Assembly: GCA_029880265.1 (NCBI GenBank)
Contig: JAOUOT010000002.1
Coordinates: 271,702 to 335,701 of the forward strand
Reading direction: 5' to 3'
DNA length: 64,000 nt
From: Spirochaetia bacterium
GTDB lineage: Bacteria > Spirochaetota > Leptospiria > Turneriellales > JAOUOS01
Positions 54,037 through 63,970 of this stretch are shown piece after piece (position 1 is the first letter of the stretch; every line of letters starts with the position of its first letter). The notes beneath the pieces are model-generated. The model was given only the letters and a program-made list of their open reading frames with translations, ran no database searches and had not been told where the DNA came from. A program made the position numbers and the translations under genes.

Positions 54037-57000
54037 TTACGTTTTATCTCTCGTTGTCTTGTCTCTACCAGGCAGAACGCTATATACGGCGGGAACAACA
54101 TAAAGCGTGATTAACGTTGAAATAAGCATTCCACCGATAACGGTAACCGCCATCGGTATTCTGCTTTCGGCTCCAGGGCCTATGGCCATAGCAGGCGGTA
54201 AAGCGGCCGCTATGGTCGCGATGGTTGTCATAATAATCGGACGAAGTCTTATAGGCGAGGCTTTTAATAAGGCTTTTTTTATATCTTTTTCTTTTTCTCT
54301 AATCTGGTTGGTAAATTCTACCAGCATGATTGAGTTTTTTTTGACAAGACCCATCAGAAGAATTAGCCCTATAAAACTGTACATGTTAATAGACTGGCCC
54401 GTTAAAAAAAGAGCGATTAAGGCTCCTGAAAAACTGAAAGGCAGAGCCAATAAAATAATAAAAGGATGCGTAAAGCTGTTAAACTGACTGGCAAGAATCA
54501 TAAAAGAAATGATAATGCCAAGCCATAGGGCCATCGCGAGATCAGAAAAAGAATCTTGCGCGGCCTGCGACGACCCTGAAAGCACAATGCGATAATCTTT
54601 GGGCAGAGTTTTTTTGCCTAATTCAACAACTTTGTTTAAAGCGTCTTGCTGCGATATGTCGGATGTCAGATTGGCGTGCAGTTCAATGGCTCTTTGACGG
54701 TTTATTCTGTTAATAGAGAGAAGAGACGGCTTCATATCATATTTTATCAAATTCGATAATTTTATCAGCTCTCCTCTGTTGTTGCGCACCAGTATTTTGC
54801 CGATATCTTCTTTTGTTTTTCTGTCAGTATGCTTTAATTGTATGCGAATATCATATCTTCTTCCGCTTTCGGTAAATTTACCCACTTTTCTGCCGTTTAC
54901 CAGAGACTGAACGGCGTTGCCTATGGCGGCGACTTCTACCCCTCTTTCTGCGGCCGCTTTTCTATCGGGAATAATTTTTAATTCGGGCATTCCTTCTTCA
55001 AAATCGGTGTCGATATCGGCAAACATTCCCGAATCGGTCATTTCTTTTTCTATAAGATTTGAATATTCGCTTAATTTTTTCCATTCGGGGCCCTGAACGG
55101 TAAATTCAACGGGAAACCCCCTGCCGGTTGAAAATCCCCGCATGGTTCTGTCTTGAACTCTTACCTTTAGGTTTTTATCTATTTTATTTAAATTTTCTCT
55201 GAGTTTTCCCATGATTTCATTTTGAGTTAATGGTCGGCCTGTTTTTTTTGAAATCGGTCTTTCAGAGGGAGGCTTTAGGTGAAGAAACATCATGCCGCTG
55301 TTTACCATGCCTCCGTGAAAGCCGCCTACAATGGCAAAAAAGCCTTTGGTTTCTTCCTGAGAGTCGACATATTTCTCGCATAATTTTATCATGTTATCGG
55401 TAAACTCAAGAGACGAACCCGGAGGGGTTTTAAATCGCAGCATAAGCTGACTTTGATCCATAGGGGGTATCATCTCTTGCTTTAACGAGAATACAAAGAT
55501 ATAAGAACCCGCGAAAAAAACAAGCGATAAGGCAATTGTTTTGTAGGGATGTCTTAACGCTATTTCAAGAGTCTTTTTATAAAAAGTAGAAAGTATATCA
55601 AATGAATTTTTTATTTTTTCGGCAAGATAGAATTTTTTTTCGCTCTGGTAATTGAATTTTGAAGAGCGCATCGCCGTCAATGTCAGAGCCTCTAAAAGAG
55701 ATAAAAGAACCGCCGCCGAGAGCGTTACTCCGAATTCATAAAAGTATTTGCCGATGATGCCTTTCATAAACGCTACGGGAAGAAAAATAGCGACAATTGA
55801 AAGGGTAGTCGCCGTTGCCGCAAAAGCAATCTGGTTTGCGCCTTTTAATGCCGCCTCTTTTTTATTCAGGCCCTTTTCATTAAATCTGAAAATATTTTCA
55901 AGAACCATGATAGAATCGTCTACCACAATACCAATAGCAAGAGTCAAGGCAAGCATGGTGAACATGTTCATGGTAAAGCCGAATAAATCCATGATGAAAA
56001 AAGTTCCTATAATAGAAGTAGGAATCGCAAGAATTATGTTGAAAGTCGCCGAGTAACTTCCTAAAAATACAAAGATAACGATAGCAGTTAATATGGCCGA
56101 TAAAATTAGGGTAAATTGAAGTTCGTCAATGCTCTCTTCAATAAAGCGGGTATAGTCGTTAGCAATATTTAACTGGAAGCCTTCTGGCAAGTTCGCTTTT
56201 AATTCGCTTAACTCTTTCTTTACATTACGTGCCGTTTTTACGGCGTTGCTTCCTTTTTGTTTGATAATGCCGAGGCCCACAGAAGGTGTTCCTTTATAGC
56301 GCGACAATCTTCGTATCTCTTCAAGACCGTCTTCAACTATCGCTACGTCTTTAATTCGTATTTTAGCGTCATAAATGGGTCTGCCGCCTCTTGTCGCTAT
56401 TATGATATTTTCAATTTCTTTTACCGTGGCGGCTTCGCCCATCGATCGTATCGTGATCTCCTGCTTTGCGGTTTCGAGCCTGCCGGCGGGAGATTCAGAA
56501 TGCTGTTTGGCGATGGCGTTAATGACGTCTTCTACCGTAAATTCATATCTGGCCAGTTTCTCTGCGTCTGCCCAGATTCGTAAGTTTCTGTCGACAAAAC
56601 CGCCAAGTCTGATATCTCCTACGCCTTCAATAAGCTGAATTCTGTCTTTAAGGTAATCTCTGGCGTAAAGCATCAGTTCTTTGGTCGATTTATCTGATGT
56701 TAAGGCCAGCCATATAATAGGGTCGTCGTCGGGATTTTGTTTTCGTATGGACGGCGGCTCTAAATCTGTAGGAAGGTATCTTTTTTTCTCTGATATTTTC
56801 GTTTGTATTTCATTTACGGCCGTATCAATATCTCTGTTTAATTCAAGTTCAACCTTTATGTAGGCCGAGCCGTGAAACGAGCTCGAACGAATCTCTTTGA
56901 CGCCTTCAACGCTTAAGAGGGCGTCTTCAAGAACGTCGACAACGTCAGATTCCATCACCTGAGGCGAGGCTCCGTCTAAAGATAACGTAATAGAAACAAT

Positions 57001-57144
57001 CGGAAAGTCAACATCGGGTTTTTCTGAAAGGCCAAGACGAAAAAAAGAGATAGAGCCGAATAAAAGCATGGCAGCCATGATCATCCATGCGAACACTGAA
57101 TTATGAATAGAAATATCAGATAAACTTCGGCCGGTTTTTTTCAT
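54037..57144 (-). CDS. RND-family efflux pump inner-membrane protein (AcrB/HAE1 type)
   Basis: 1,035 residues, full length. Two halves, each with an N-terminal helix, a large periplasmic loop and six further helices. IGIVVDDSIMVLENI holds the proton-relay aspartates in helix 4; KQNPDDDPIIWLAL and the second-half GLVKKNSIMLVEF are typical of HAE1 pumps. It expels hydrophobic compounds or metals using the proton gradient. It is preceded 44 bp upstream by a TolC-like gene. No periplasmic adaptor (HlyD/AcrA type) is present in the window, so it must be supplied from elsewhere. Confidence 0.93.
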   Translation of the reverse strand: MKKTGRSLSDISIHNSVFAWMIMAAMLLFGSISFFRLGLSEKPDVDFPIVSITLSLDGASPQVMESDVVDVLEDALLSVEGVKEIRSSSFHGSAYIKVELELNRDIDTAVNEIQTKISEKKRYLPTDLEPPSIRKQNPDDDPIIWLALTSDKSTKELMLYARDYLKDRIQLIEGVGDIRLGGFVDRNLRIWADAEKLARYEFTVEDVINAIAKQHSESPAGRLETAKQEITIRSMGEAATVKEIENIIIATRGGRPIYDAKIRIKDVAIVEDGLEEIRRLSRYKGTPSVGLGIIKQKGSNAVKTARNVKKELSELKANLPEGFQLNIANDYTRFIEESIDELQFTLILSAILTAIVIFVFLGSYSATFNIILAIPTSIIGTFFIMDLFGFTMNMFTMLALTLAIGIVVDDSIMVLENIFRFNEKGLNKKEAALKGANQIAFAATATTLSIVAIFLPVAFMKGIIGKYFYEFGVTLSAAVLLSLLEALTLTAMRSSKFNYQSEKKFYLAEKIKNSFDILSTFYKKTLEIALRHPYKTIALSLVFFAGSYIFVFSLKQEMIPPMDQSQLMLRFKTPPGSSLEFTDNMIKLCEKYVDSQEETKGFFAIVGGFHGGMVNSGMMFLHLKPPSERPISKKTGRPLTQNEIMGKLRENLNKIDKNLKVRVQDRTMRGFSTGRGFPVEFTVQGPEWKKLSEYSNLIEKEMTDSGMFADIDTDFEEGMPELKIIPDRKAAAERGVEVAAIGNAVQSLVNGRKVGKFTESGRRYDIRIQLKHTDRKTKEDIGKILVRNNRGELIKLSNLIKYDMKPSLLSINRINRQRAIELHANLTSDISQQDALNKVVELGKKTLPKDYRIVLSGSSQAAQDSFSDLAMALWLGIIISFMILASQFNSFTHPFIILLALPFSFSGALIALFLTGQSINMYSFIGLILLMGLVKKNSIMLVEFTNQIREKEKDIKKALLKASPIRLRPIIMTTIATIAAALPPAMAIGPGAESRIPMAVTVIGGMLISTLITLYVVPAVYSVLPGRDKTTRDKT

Positions 57145-57188
57145 CGGTGAATTATTCTAATTTTGCAATATGCAGATAGTGTCAATCT

Positions 57189-58517
57189 TTATTCAAATTG
57201 AATTTGGCTACCGCTTGCGATTTTAAGCCATATTGTATTAATTAAAATATCAGTTTTACTTTTATGATATTTTATTTTAGCCGCTTCAAGATCGTTAAGG
57301 GCCGATAAAACGTCAAGATTTGTAACCAGACCCAAAGAATATTCTTTGTTTTGAACTTCATAGTTTTTTTGGGCGGCATTATAGGCGTCTTCATAAGCTT
57401 TTTCTTTTGAGAGGGCCGCTTTTAAGTTTATTTTCGCTTTTTGAATTTCGCTTTGCGCAAGGCGCACTGTTTCTGAATGCGAGAATTCGGCTTTATTAAG
57501 GCGTATTTTCGCCGTGTTGATATTCGATAAAGTTTCAGTTCCATACAAGATGGGCATTTCTGCGTTTAATTGAAGACTGTACTTTTCGCTAGAAGAACCT
57601 GAAGAACTCCCTTTAAGGTTATAATTACCCTGAAGAGAAATTTCTGGCAGATAAGAAGCATAAGCAGATTTTAAATCGGTCTCGGCATATTGCAGAAGTT
57701 CTTTTGAGGCCGATATATCAAATCGGTTTTCTATATTTACCTTTTCATTATTTTTTAGCGTTTCTTTTGCTAGATTTTCAGCGTCTTTAGAAATATTTAT
57801 GTCAAGAGAGAAATCGCGCGGTAAGCCGGCTAAGAAAATAAGATTTTCTCTGTTTACCTGATTTTTTAAATTTTCTTCCTGTATATCGGCCTTTAGCATG
57901 GCAATTTGAGACGAGGCGCTTAGAACCTCGCTTTGTCTCGAACGCCCTAACTTTTTTCGTCTTCTAAGTTCTGTTAAGCGGCTTTCAAGCAAATCTAAAG
58001 AAGTCTTTTTGCTTTTTAAATTTTCTTTTGAAATTAAGGCCTCGTAATACGCCTTGGCAACTTCAAGATATAGCCTTTGCGCTTTATACTTTAGAAGGTT
58101 TTCTTTAACTTTTATATTGCTGTTTATTTTATCAAACCAGTAAATTTCTTTTAATCCCGAAAAAAGAGGCTGTTTGGCATAGAAATAAATCCACGAACCT
58201 GAACCGTTTGAATTGATTAAATTTTGCTGATAACGAAGCGAAATTTTTGGCAGAAACAAAGAATAGGCCTTGATTTTTTCGGCTTCAGATTCTTTCAAAT
58301 TAGCGTATTCTATGGCAAGTTTTTCTGTTCTTTCAACCGCTAATGCATAGATATCATCGAGGTTTAAGTTTTTCTTTTTTAAGGCTTTTTCAAGACGAGA
58401 ATTATTTACAAGTGAATACTTTTCAAAGTCTGGTTCAAGAATATTATCGGCCTGCTTTATAGAAAGGTTTTGACATGAGATTAAAATACTCGAAATTATA
58501 AAGATGAGTTTGCGCAT
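57189..58517 (-). CDS. TolC-family outer-membrane efflux protein
   Basis: 442 residues with a probable lipoprotein signal (SSILISC, Cys15). The two repeated helical domains of the outer-membrane factor family are recognisable (ALAVERTEKLAIEYANLKES; YLEVAKAYYEALISKENLKS; NYEVQNKEYSLGLVTNLDVL, then SALNDLEAAKIKY). It would form the outer-membrane channel for the RND pump downstream in the same operon. Confidence 0.88.
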   Translation of the reverse strand: MRKLIFIISSILISCQNLSIKQADNILEPDFEKYSLVNNSRLEKALKKKNLNLDDIYALAVERTEKLAIEYANLKESEAEKIKAYSLFLPKISLRYQQNLINSNGSGSWIYFYAKQPLFSGLKEIYWFDKINSNIKVKENLLKYKAQRLYLEVAKAYYEALISKENLKSKKTSLDLLESRLTELRRRKKLGRSRQSEVLSASSQIAMLKADIQEENLKNQVNRENLIFLAGLPRDFSLDINISKDAENLAKETLKNNEKVNIENRFDISASKELLQYAETDLKSAYASYLPEISLQGNYNLKGSSSGSSSEKYSLQLNAEMPILYGTETLSNINTAKIRLNKAEFSHSETVRLAQSEIQKAKINLKAALSKEKAYEDAYNAAQKNYEVQNKEYSLGLVTNLDVLSALNDLEAAKIKYHKSKTDILINTIWLKIASGSQIQFE

Positions 58518-58572
58518 GCGTCTGAAAACATATATCAGAAGTTAAGATATGAGGCGTCAAGTTTTTGTTTTT

Positions 58573-59088
58573 TTAGGTGAATCCCCAATAATCTTCAGGT
58601 TTAAAAGGTTTTAAGCTATGAAAATACATAGTAATGAGATTATTCTTAATACTTCTGAACGATTTAATCTCAGAAAAAACCTTAATCCCTCTATAAAAAA
58701 AATTCTTCTTACTGACTTTGCTTTTGAGTACTCTATCTAAAAACATCGCTATAGAAATACGTATCAACTGTGATACCGTTATTCCAAGTAAAATAGCGCT
58801 ATTTCGTAATAGTATTTCATCGTCCCCGTATAAACAAAGCTGGTGTCGATGAATATTTTTTGCTGTGTTTTTTTTAATCTTGTTATGCAAGTTTTCCATT
58901 CTTGCTTTCCAACGAAGGTTCTTTCTATGCGCTAGTTGAAATACGCAGTATCGTACAATCCATGAATATGTTTTTTTTCTAGATTCTGCCGCGCGAACAA
59001 TCTTATTCCACATAAATAAATCGATCCGCACTTCCCATACATTCTTTATCTCTGTTTTAGCCCAGATAAGCTGTTTTTTGCATCTCAT
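58573..59088 (-). CDS. Very basic protein of unknown function
   Basis: 171 residues, strongly basic and rich in Trp, Lys and Arg. RIDLFMWNKIVRAAESRKKT and LLGITVSQLIRISIAMFLDR suggest helix-rich DNA-binding segments of the ribbon-helix-helix or similar sort. No signal peptide. I do not recognise the family with confidence; similar short basic proteins occur scattered in spirochaete genomes, possibly linked with mobile DNA. It stands 55 bp upstream of the tolC-like gene. Confidence 0.55.
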   Translation of the reverse strand: MRCKKQLIWAKTEIKNVWEVRIDLFMWNKIVRAAESRKKTYSWIVRYCVFQLAHRKNLRWKARMENLHNKIKKNTAKNIHRHQLCLYGDDEILLRNSAILLGITVSQLIRISIAMFLDRVLKSKVSKKNFFYRGIKVFSEIKSFRSIKNNLITMYFHSLKPFKPEDYWGFT

Positions 59089-59221
59089 ATTATATAAATA
59101 CCCTGAAAATTAAAAATCATCCCGCTGATAAAGAAAAAAATAGCTATGTTTTTCCATAGCATAGATTTAAACACGATATTGCGGTTTACTATATACTTTA
59201 TCTGAATAAACAGGTTCTTCC

Positions 59222-60235
59222 ATGAAGCTTTTCAAATATTCTGAATTATCAAACCGTTTTTGGCAGCTTGATCTTTTCAGGGGTTTTGTCCTTTTGTATA
59301 TGGCGTTTGTAAACGCTTATTACGCTTTATCAAAAACACAGTCGCAATGGTTAAGCCACGACGGGGCTATTATGTCTGCCGGCGATATCATTATTGTATT
59401 TTTTTTCTCCATGATAGGCTTTAATTTACGCCTGGTACGCTTTTTTCGAAAATATGAAGATAAAAACCTTTTATTATATGCTTTTAAACGGGGTACTTTT
59501 ATTATTTTCATAGGACTTTTATTGATATCTTATTCTTTTTTCTACAGCTTCGGCTTTTACATCATTTTTCGTTCATTTTTAACAAATCTTGGCATCGCCA
59601 TGATCTTGACGGCGGGCATACTTTTTTTAATTCAAAATAAACAAAAGTATTTGCTTTGGCTGACATTATCGGGAACTCTTTTGATGTTTTTTATTTCATG
59701 GACGCCAAAGGGACATTACCGTTTCTTAAATCTCTCTTTTTTATTAACATCATTTTGGGGCTACTTATTTGCCGGATGGTTTTTAGAAAATAAAAACAAA
59801 TTTCTCAAAAGTATTTTAATCTATTCAGTATTATGTGCATTCTTTGCCATAGTTCATTATTTAATAAGCAGCGAAATGCCATCACGGCGAAATATAAACG
59901 CATCTTATATTTTGATTTCCTGGGGCGTCATATCGATTTCTATCAGCGCCTTTATTCATTTTTTTAAAACGGAAAAACGCTTTCCTCTTGTTGCCCTTTC
60001 GGGCGCGCATCCTTTAAGCTTCTGGATTATACAAAGCGTTATTATTGGGGCCTTTGTCGTTGTCTCTACGCTTTTGAAAGTATATTTTGAAAATCTTGAA
60101 ATCTACAGTTCTATACCGGCGATACCGCGAAATATTGAAAATCATACATTAGCTGTCATTGTTTCTCTAACCGCTTCTTTACTTTGCTTTTTCTTGCATC
60201 TGCTGTTTATAGATTTTTATCGCAAAAAGAAATAA
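59222..60235 (+). CDS. Acyltransferase-like polytopic membrane protein (HGSNAT/DUF1624 type)
   Basis: 337 residues with about ten membrane helices. The opening RFWQLDLFRGFVLLYMAFVN (a D-x-x-R-G element) is typical of the DUF1624 / heparan-glucosaminide N-acetyltransferase-like group. It would transfer an acyl group across the inner membrane to a periplasmic or envelope sugar; the donor and acceptor are unknown. It is monocistronic. Confidence 0.72.
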   Translation: MKLFKYSELSNRFWQLDLFRGFVLLYMAFVNAYYALSKTQSQWLSHDGAIMSAGDIIIVFFFSMIGFNLRLVRFFRKYEDKNLLLYAFKRGTFIIFIGLLLISYSFFYSFGFYIIFRSFLTNLGIAMILTAGILFLIQNKQKYLLWLTLSGTLLMFFISWTPKGHYRFLNLSFLLTSFWGYLFAGWFLENKNKFLKSILIYSVLCAFFAIVHYLISSEMPSRRNINASYILISWGVISISISAFIHFFKTEKRFPLVALSGAHPLSFWIIQSVIIGAFVVVSTLLKVYFENLEIYSSIPAIPRNIENHTLAVIVSLTASLLCFFLHLLFIDFYRKKK

Positions 60236-60338
60236 CCCCTCCTAAGAACTTTGGCAGCTTCTCTAAAATCACATCCACAATAATATACTGGACAGCGTAC
60301 TTTTATATTAATATCATGATTTATTATAGGATGAAAAT

Positions 60339-60773
60339 ATGAAAAGATATTTATGTTTCAGTTTATTGTTTCTTTTTGTTTTTACGGTTCATGCCTCTGA
60401 CGCCTATGACAAAGAGAAAATACTTAAAAAAACAAAAAAATATATAGAATACTACAAGACCATTAAACTGACATCAAAGCAAGAGCAAATAAGAAAAGAG
60501 GCATTAGAAGCCTTTCCTGCGCCATGCTGTAAAGACTATTCAATGGCAACCTGTTGCTGTCCGTGCAATATGGCAAAAAGCGTATGGGGGTTGTCAAAAT
60601 ATTTGATAACTAAAAAAGGTTATAACGCCAGGCAGGTTAGAAAAGCGGCGCAGCAATGGATTAAAGATTTAAATCCCGACGGTTTTTCAGGAACATCCTG
60701 CAAATCGGGAAGATGCGATCTGCCCTTTAATAAAGACGGCTGCGGCGGAATGAAAGAGCATAAATTAAAGTAA
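60339..60773 (+). CDS. Secreted cysteine-rich protein
   Basis: 144 residues with a signal peptide (cut near VHA). Eleven Cys, in three groups: PCCKDYSMATCCCPCNMAKS near residues 62-84, TSCKSGRCDLPF and GCGGMKEH. This resembles the PCYCGC-type Cys motif found in periplasmic proteins. It could bind metals such as copper, zinc or Fe-S, or serve as redox-active thiols. Family function is not known to me. Confidence 0.65.
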   Translation: MKRYLCFSLLFLFVFTVHASDAYDKEKILKKTKKYIEYYKTIKLTSKQEQIRKEALEAFPAPCCKDYSMATCCCPCNMAKSVWGLSKYLITKKGYNARQVRKAAQQWIKDLNPDGFSGTSCKSGRCDLPFNKDGCGGMKEHKLK

Positions 60774-60774
60774 T

Positions 60775-63258
60775 TTACCATCGAAAAACTCCTCCTATCC
60801 TGTAGCTTCTGCCGATAACGGTTTCTAAAGCGTCGCGAAATTTTTCGTCAGCAAGTGTGTGTTCATAGATTTCAGAACGGGAATCAAGAAGATTGTAAAT
60901 ATCGAAATAAAAAGAAACGGTATTGCCGCCTGCCTTGCTTTTATACACAAATCTGGTATCCCATGATAAGGCGTAAGTATATCTTGGCATGCCTTTCGGC
61001 GGGTCAGAGCGTCGCTGATTTTGAACGATAACCGGTCCCTGGGTTAGACCATCGGCAATCAAGAGCTGCCCAAAGGGCTGACCGTCTCTATAACGAATTA
61101 TATTTGACCATAAAAAATTATTTAAAAACTGTTTTCCCCAGATTATATGAACAGTATACGCTCTGTCAAAGTCAATTCTTGCATATGTATTGATCTGACT
61201 GTTGGGGTCGGCGCTCGATTCTGAAATTTGGCCCATATCGTTATAATCGGGTCCGTTACCTACGATGGTTTCGGCTTCGGCGTAGTAGGCTCCCGCGTTT
61301 ACCGCGAAAAACCATTCATTGGCTATATTTGTTTTTCGAAAAATCTGCGCCTCAAAACCGGCGTAATAACCGTCTTTAACCCGGTTTGTTAACTGAAAAA
61401 ATTCGCTTCCGAATGCGGCAATGTCTCTGTTAAACAGATATCCCGAATCGACGTCTGTTCTTTCAATTTCATAGTAACCGTTATCTTGCGAAGGGTCATA
61501 TTGAACCATGTATAAATCAGAAAACCGCTTTGCATGAATAGATATGCCAAATTCATAATTTTCAAAAAGCTTATTTGCCGCTTTAATAAAAAATTCCTGC
61601 CGAGAAGGATGCTTTAGCGAATCATTCTGGTTATGATAAAGACCTCCCGTTCTACTTAAAACCGCGCCTGTTTCAGACGCCGTTGGCGTTCCGTCTCCGT
61701 TATCGTTCCAGACATATCTGGCGCCCGAAGCGCTTTGAGGGTTTAGAAATTCGATTTCGTCAAACGTAAACGGTATAGAATCGTAAAGCATGCCCGTTGT
61801 AAAAGCAAATTGACTTTTTGTTTTATATTCATAAAGCAAAGAAGCCGCAGGAGAAATTTTTGTAGCCAGAGTTTTTGACCCGCTTAAAGCCGCTTCAGAT
61901 TGAAATCCGGCCGAGATTTTTAATACAGATTTTTGAAATTGTTTTTCAAGATTCAAAGAAGAATACCATCTGTAAATTTCTTCATTATGCATGTTATTTT
62001 GATCATAAAGAGTAATATCCAGAGGGGCCCCATAATAGGTTCTAGCATGTATATCATCTGTATATTGCAGTTTACTTCGCCTTCCTTCCAGACGAAACGT
62101 ATTCTTAAAAAACCCAATAAAATCATAAACAGAAATAATTTTATTGAGGTTTATAAATCCGCCGCTGAACCATCCGGCCTTCTTTTCTGGTTCGGGATTC
62201 TTTCTTAAGAGAGCCTCTTCGACAAGATCAATAATTATAGAATTTTCATCTGTCTGCGAAAAATCTATATGAGAAATTCCCGCGGTTATGCCGTATGATA
62301 TTTTATTTGCAAAATTGGGGTTTTGGTAAAGCTGAATTAGCGCAGAGTTTTCGCCGCCTTTAAGGGTATTTTCTTTTCGATGCGAAAATTCAACGCCTTT
62401 ATTTTCTCTTTGAGTATTTTGATATCCCGCCAGTAACTCATGAGATTTAGAAAGCGCCTGCGATAAAAATACAGTGTGCCTTTTAGAAGTTTCGTACTCA
62501 TCATGGGTTAAAAAAGTTCTCTGGTGTATAACGCCTTCATAAAATATTCTAAGCGGCATATTTGAAATTGTGTTAAAAACATATTGAAAACCGCCCTCCC
62601 CCGAAGTTATAAACTTGCGTCTTTTATCGGCGGCCCCCCATAACTGACCCGGTTCGCGATCAAATTCTGAAGGCATAAGAGTAGAGCCTCCCATAAACCC
62701 GGGATTCGTAAAATAAATCATATTTTCGGGTTTGTTTGACTGGGTAATATAATTAATTCCGAAATTATTCGCGTATGATTTAAGCTGCGAATTGACCTGA
62801 ATTGAATTTATAAGCTTTACAGGGATATATATTACAGGAGCGCCCTGTTCTGCGGGGTTTGAAATATCAAGACCATTTAAAAGATATTTCTGCCATTTAA
62901 TCGATTCTGCGTGAGCGCTTACGTTTATCGTCTCAAGCGTTGAAAATCCGCCGGTTTCAATATTTGATAGAATCACCCCCGGATGCCAATATTCAAGCAT
63001 GCCCCCTATGTTAGACCCGTTAGGCATGCTTTCAATATGTTCAGAATAAAAGATTGAATTATATACGCTCCAGTTAGGCGGCATAAATGTTATTTTTTCT
63101 TCGACCATTTCTGCCGCGTCGGTTTCAATAGCCTGCGCAGTTAACAAACGACTTTGAAAAAAAATCGCGATGGCTATGAAAAATAAATAAGAAAATATAC
63201 GCGGGAAAATATTTTTTCTAATTTTCCAGAAATTCTTTAATGTTTTATACTCTATCAT
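60775..63258 (-). CDS. TonB-dependent receptor-like outer-membrane protein
   Basis: 827 residues from ATG 63258, the codon right after the preceding stop; the frame extends further upstream but that part overlaps the lipoprotein gene in a different frame. A signal peptide (FSYLFFIAIAIFFQSRLLTA, then QA) precedes a plug-like domain (GMLEYWHPGVILSNIETGGF ... GLDISNPAEQ) and a long beta-barrel ending YRIGGVFRW with a C-terminal aromatic. It probably takes up a bulky substrate. No TonB box can be identified with certainty. Confidence 0.8.
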   Translation of the reverse strand: MIEYKTLKNFWKIRKNIFPRIFSYLFFIAIAIFFQSRLLTAQAIETDAAEMVEEKITFMPPNWSVYNSIFYSEHIESMPNGSNIGGMLEYWHPGVILSNIETGGFSTLETINVSAHAESIKWQKYLLNGLDISNPAEQGAPVIYIPVKLINSIQVNSQLKSYANNFGINYITQSNKPENMIYFTNPGFMGGSTLMPSEFDREPGQLWGAADKRRKFITSGEGGFQYVFNTISNMPLRIFYEGVIHQRTFLTHDEYETSKRHTVFLSQALSKSHELLAGYQNTQRENKGVEFSHRKENTLKGGENSALIQLYQNPNFANKISYGITAGISHIDFSQTDENSIIIDLVEEALLRKNPEPEKKAGWFSGGFINLNKIISVYDFIGFFKNTFRLEGRRSKLQYTDDIHARTYYGAPLDITLYDQNNMHNEEIYRWYSSLNLEKQFQKSVLKISAGFQSEAALSGSKTLATKISPAASLLYEYKTKSQFAFTTGMLYDSIPFTFDEIEFLNPQSASGARYVWNDNGDGTPTASETGAVLSRTGGLYHNQNDSLKHPSRQEFFIKAANKLFENYEFGISIHAKRFSDLYMVQYDPSQDNGYYEIERTDVDSGYLFNRDIAAFGSEFFQLTNRVKDGYYAGFEAQIFRKTNIANEWFFAVNAGAYYAEAETIVGNGPDYNDMGQISESSADPNSQINTYARIDFDRAYTVHIIWGKQFLNNFLWSNIIRYRDGQPFGQLLIADGLTQGPVIVQNQRRSDPPKGMPRYTYALSWDTRFVYKSKAGGNTVSFYFDIYNLLDSRSEIYEHTLADEKFRDALETVIGRSYRIGGVFRW

Positions 63259-63259
63259 C

Positions 63260-63970
63260 TTATAATGTAATACCCGAAGTTGTATTGACTGACTCGCCTG
63301 AGTCATATTTTTGATTACCATTTGTATCTTCAATGCATGTTTCATCATAAGTTCCCGCCGGTAAAAAAGTATTTTGCGCAGACCCGGCAGTATCGACAAT
63401 AGACGCCGGAAACCAGTCTGTAAGCAAAAGCTCTTCTTCAAAATTAGGAACATTTGGCAAATTTTGAGATTCTGCCGCCTGCCAGGCAAACCATAACGCG
63501 GGAACATACACGCATATTCGATATCCCGAGCCTACAGGAGTTATATTCGATGCGGCAGCCGACAAAAGAGTTCCCGATGCGCAGTTTATGTTCTCTTGCG
63601 TTTTATGAGCGGCCGTATTTAAGGCGATATTGTTTTTGAAAATTCCAAAATCTGTCGCGTCAATTTGACCGTTATTGTTTTCATCGACATATAAGATAAC
63701 CGACGCGCTTTGGCTTCCGTGAGATAAAGAGATTCTGCCGGTAAAGCTACCGTCGGGGCGGGTATAAAGAGCGTATGTTGAAGGATACGTAAAGTTTCCT
63801 TCGCTGTCTTGATATCTGATAAAGACTCTGCTGCCCGCTGAACATTGTTTTAAGTTGATTATCAGAATTTCTCTCTCGTCGTATAAATCTTCATCAGCCG
63901 GCGGATTCGGGTCATAATAGCAAAAAACCGCTGAGAATAAAATCAGAAATATTGTCGATATTATCTTCAT
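63260..63970 (-). CDS. Probable surface lipoprotein upstream of the TonB receptor
   Basis: 236 residues from ATG 63970 (a TTG at 63973 precedes it). The leader ends at Cys17 (LFSAVFC), a lipobox-like site. The mature protein has beta-rich character, a short calcium-loop-like stretch (YVDENNNGQIDATDFGIF; a second NGNQKYDSGESVN near the end) and three further Cys. It ends one base before the receptor's ATG, so the two are coupled, and it may be the receptor's surface binding partner. Confidence 0.72.
   Translation of the reverse strand: MKIISTIFLILFSAVFCYYDPNPPADEDLYDEREILIINLKQCSAGSRVFIRYQDSEGNFTYPSTYALYTRPDGSFTGRISLSHGSQSASVILYVDENNNGQIDATDFGIFKNNIALNTAAHKTQENINCASGTLLSAAASNITPVGSGYRICVYVPALWFAWQAAESQNLPNVPNFEEELLLTDWFPASIVDTAGSAQNTFLPAGTYDETCIEDTNGNQKYDSGESVNTTSGITL

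Noticed and set aside
63261..63507. 83-residue N-terminal extension of the TonB-receptor-like protein
   Set aside because: It overlaps the 3' part of the upstream lipoprotein gene in another frame, and a clean ATG plus signal peptide begins right after that gene's stop.
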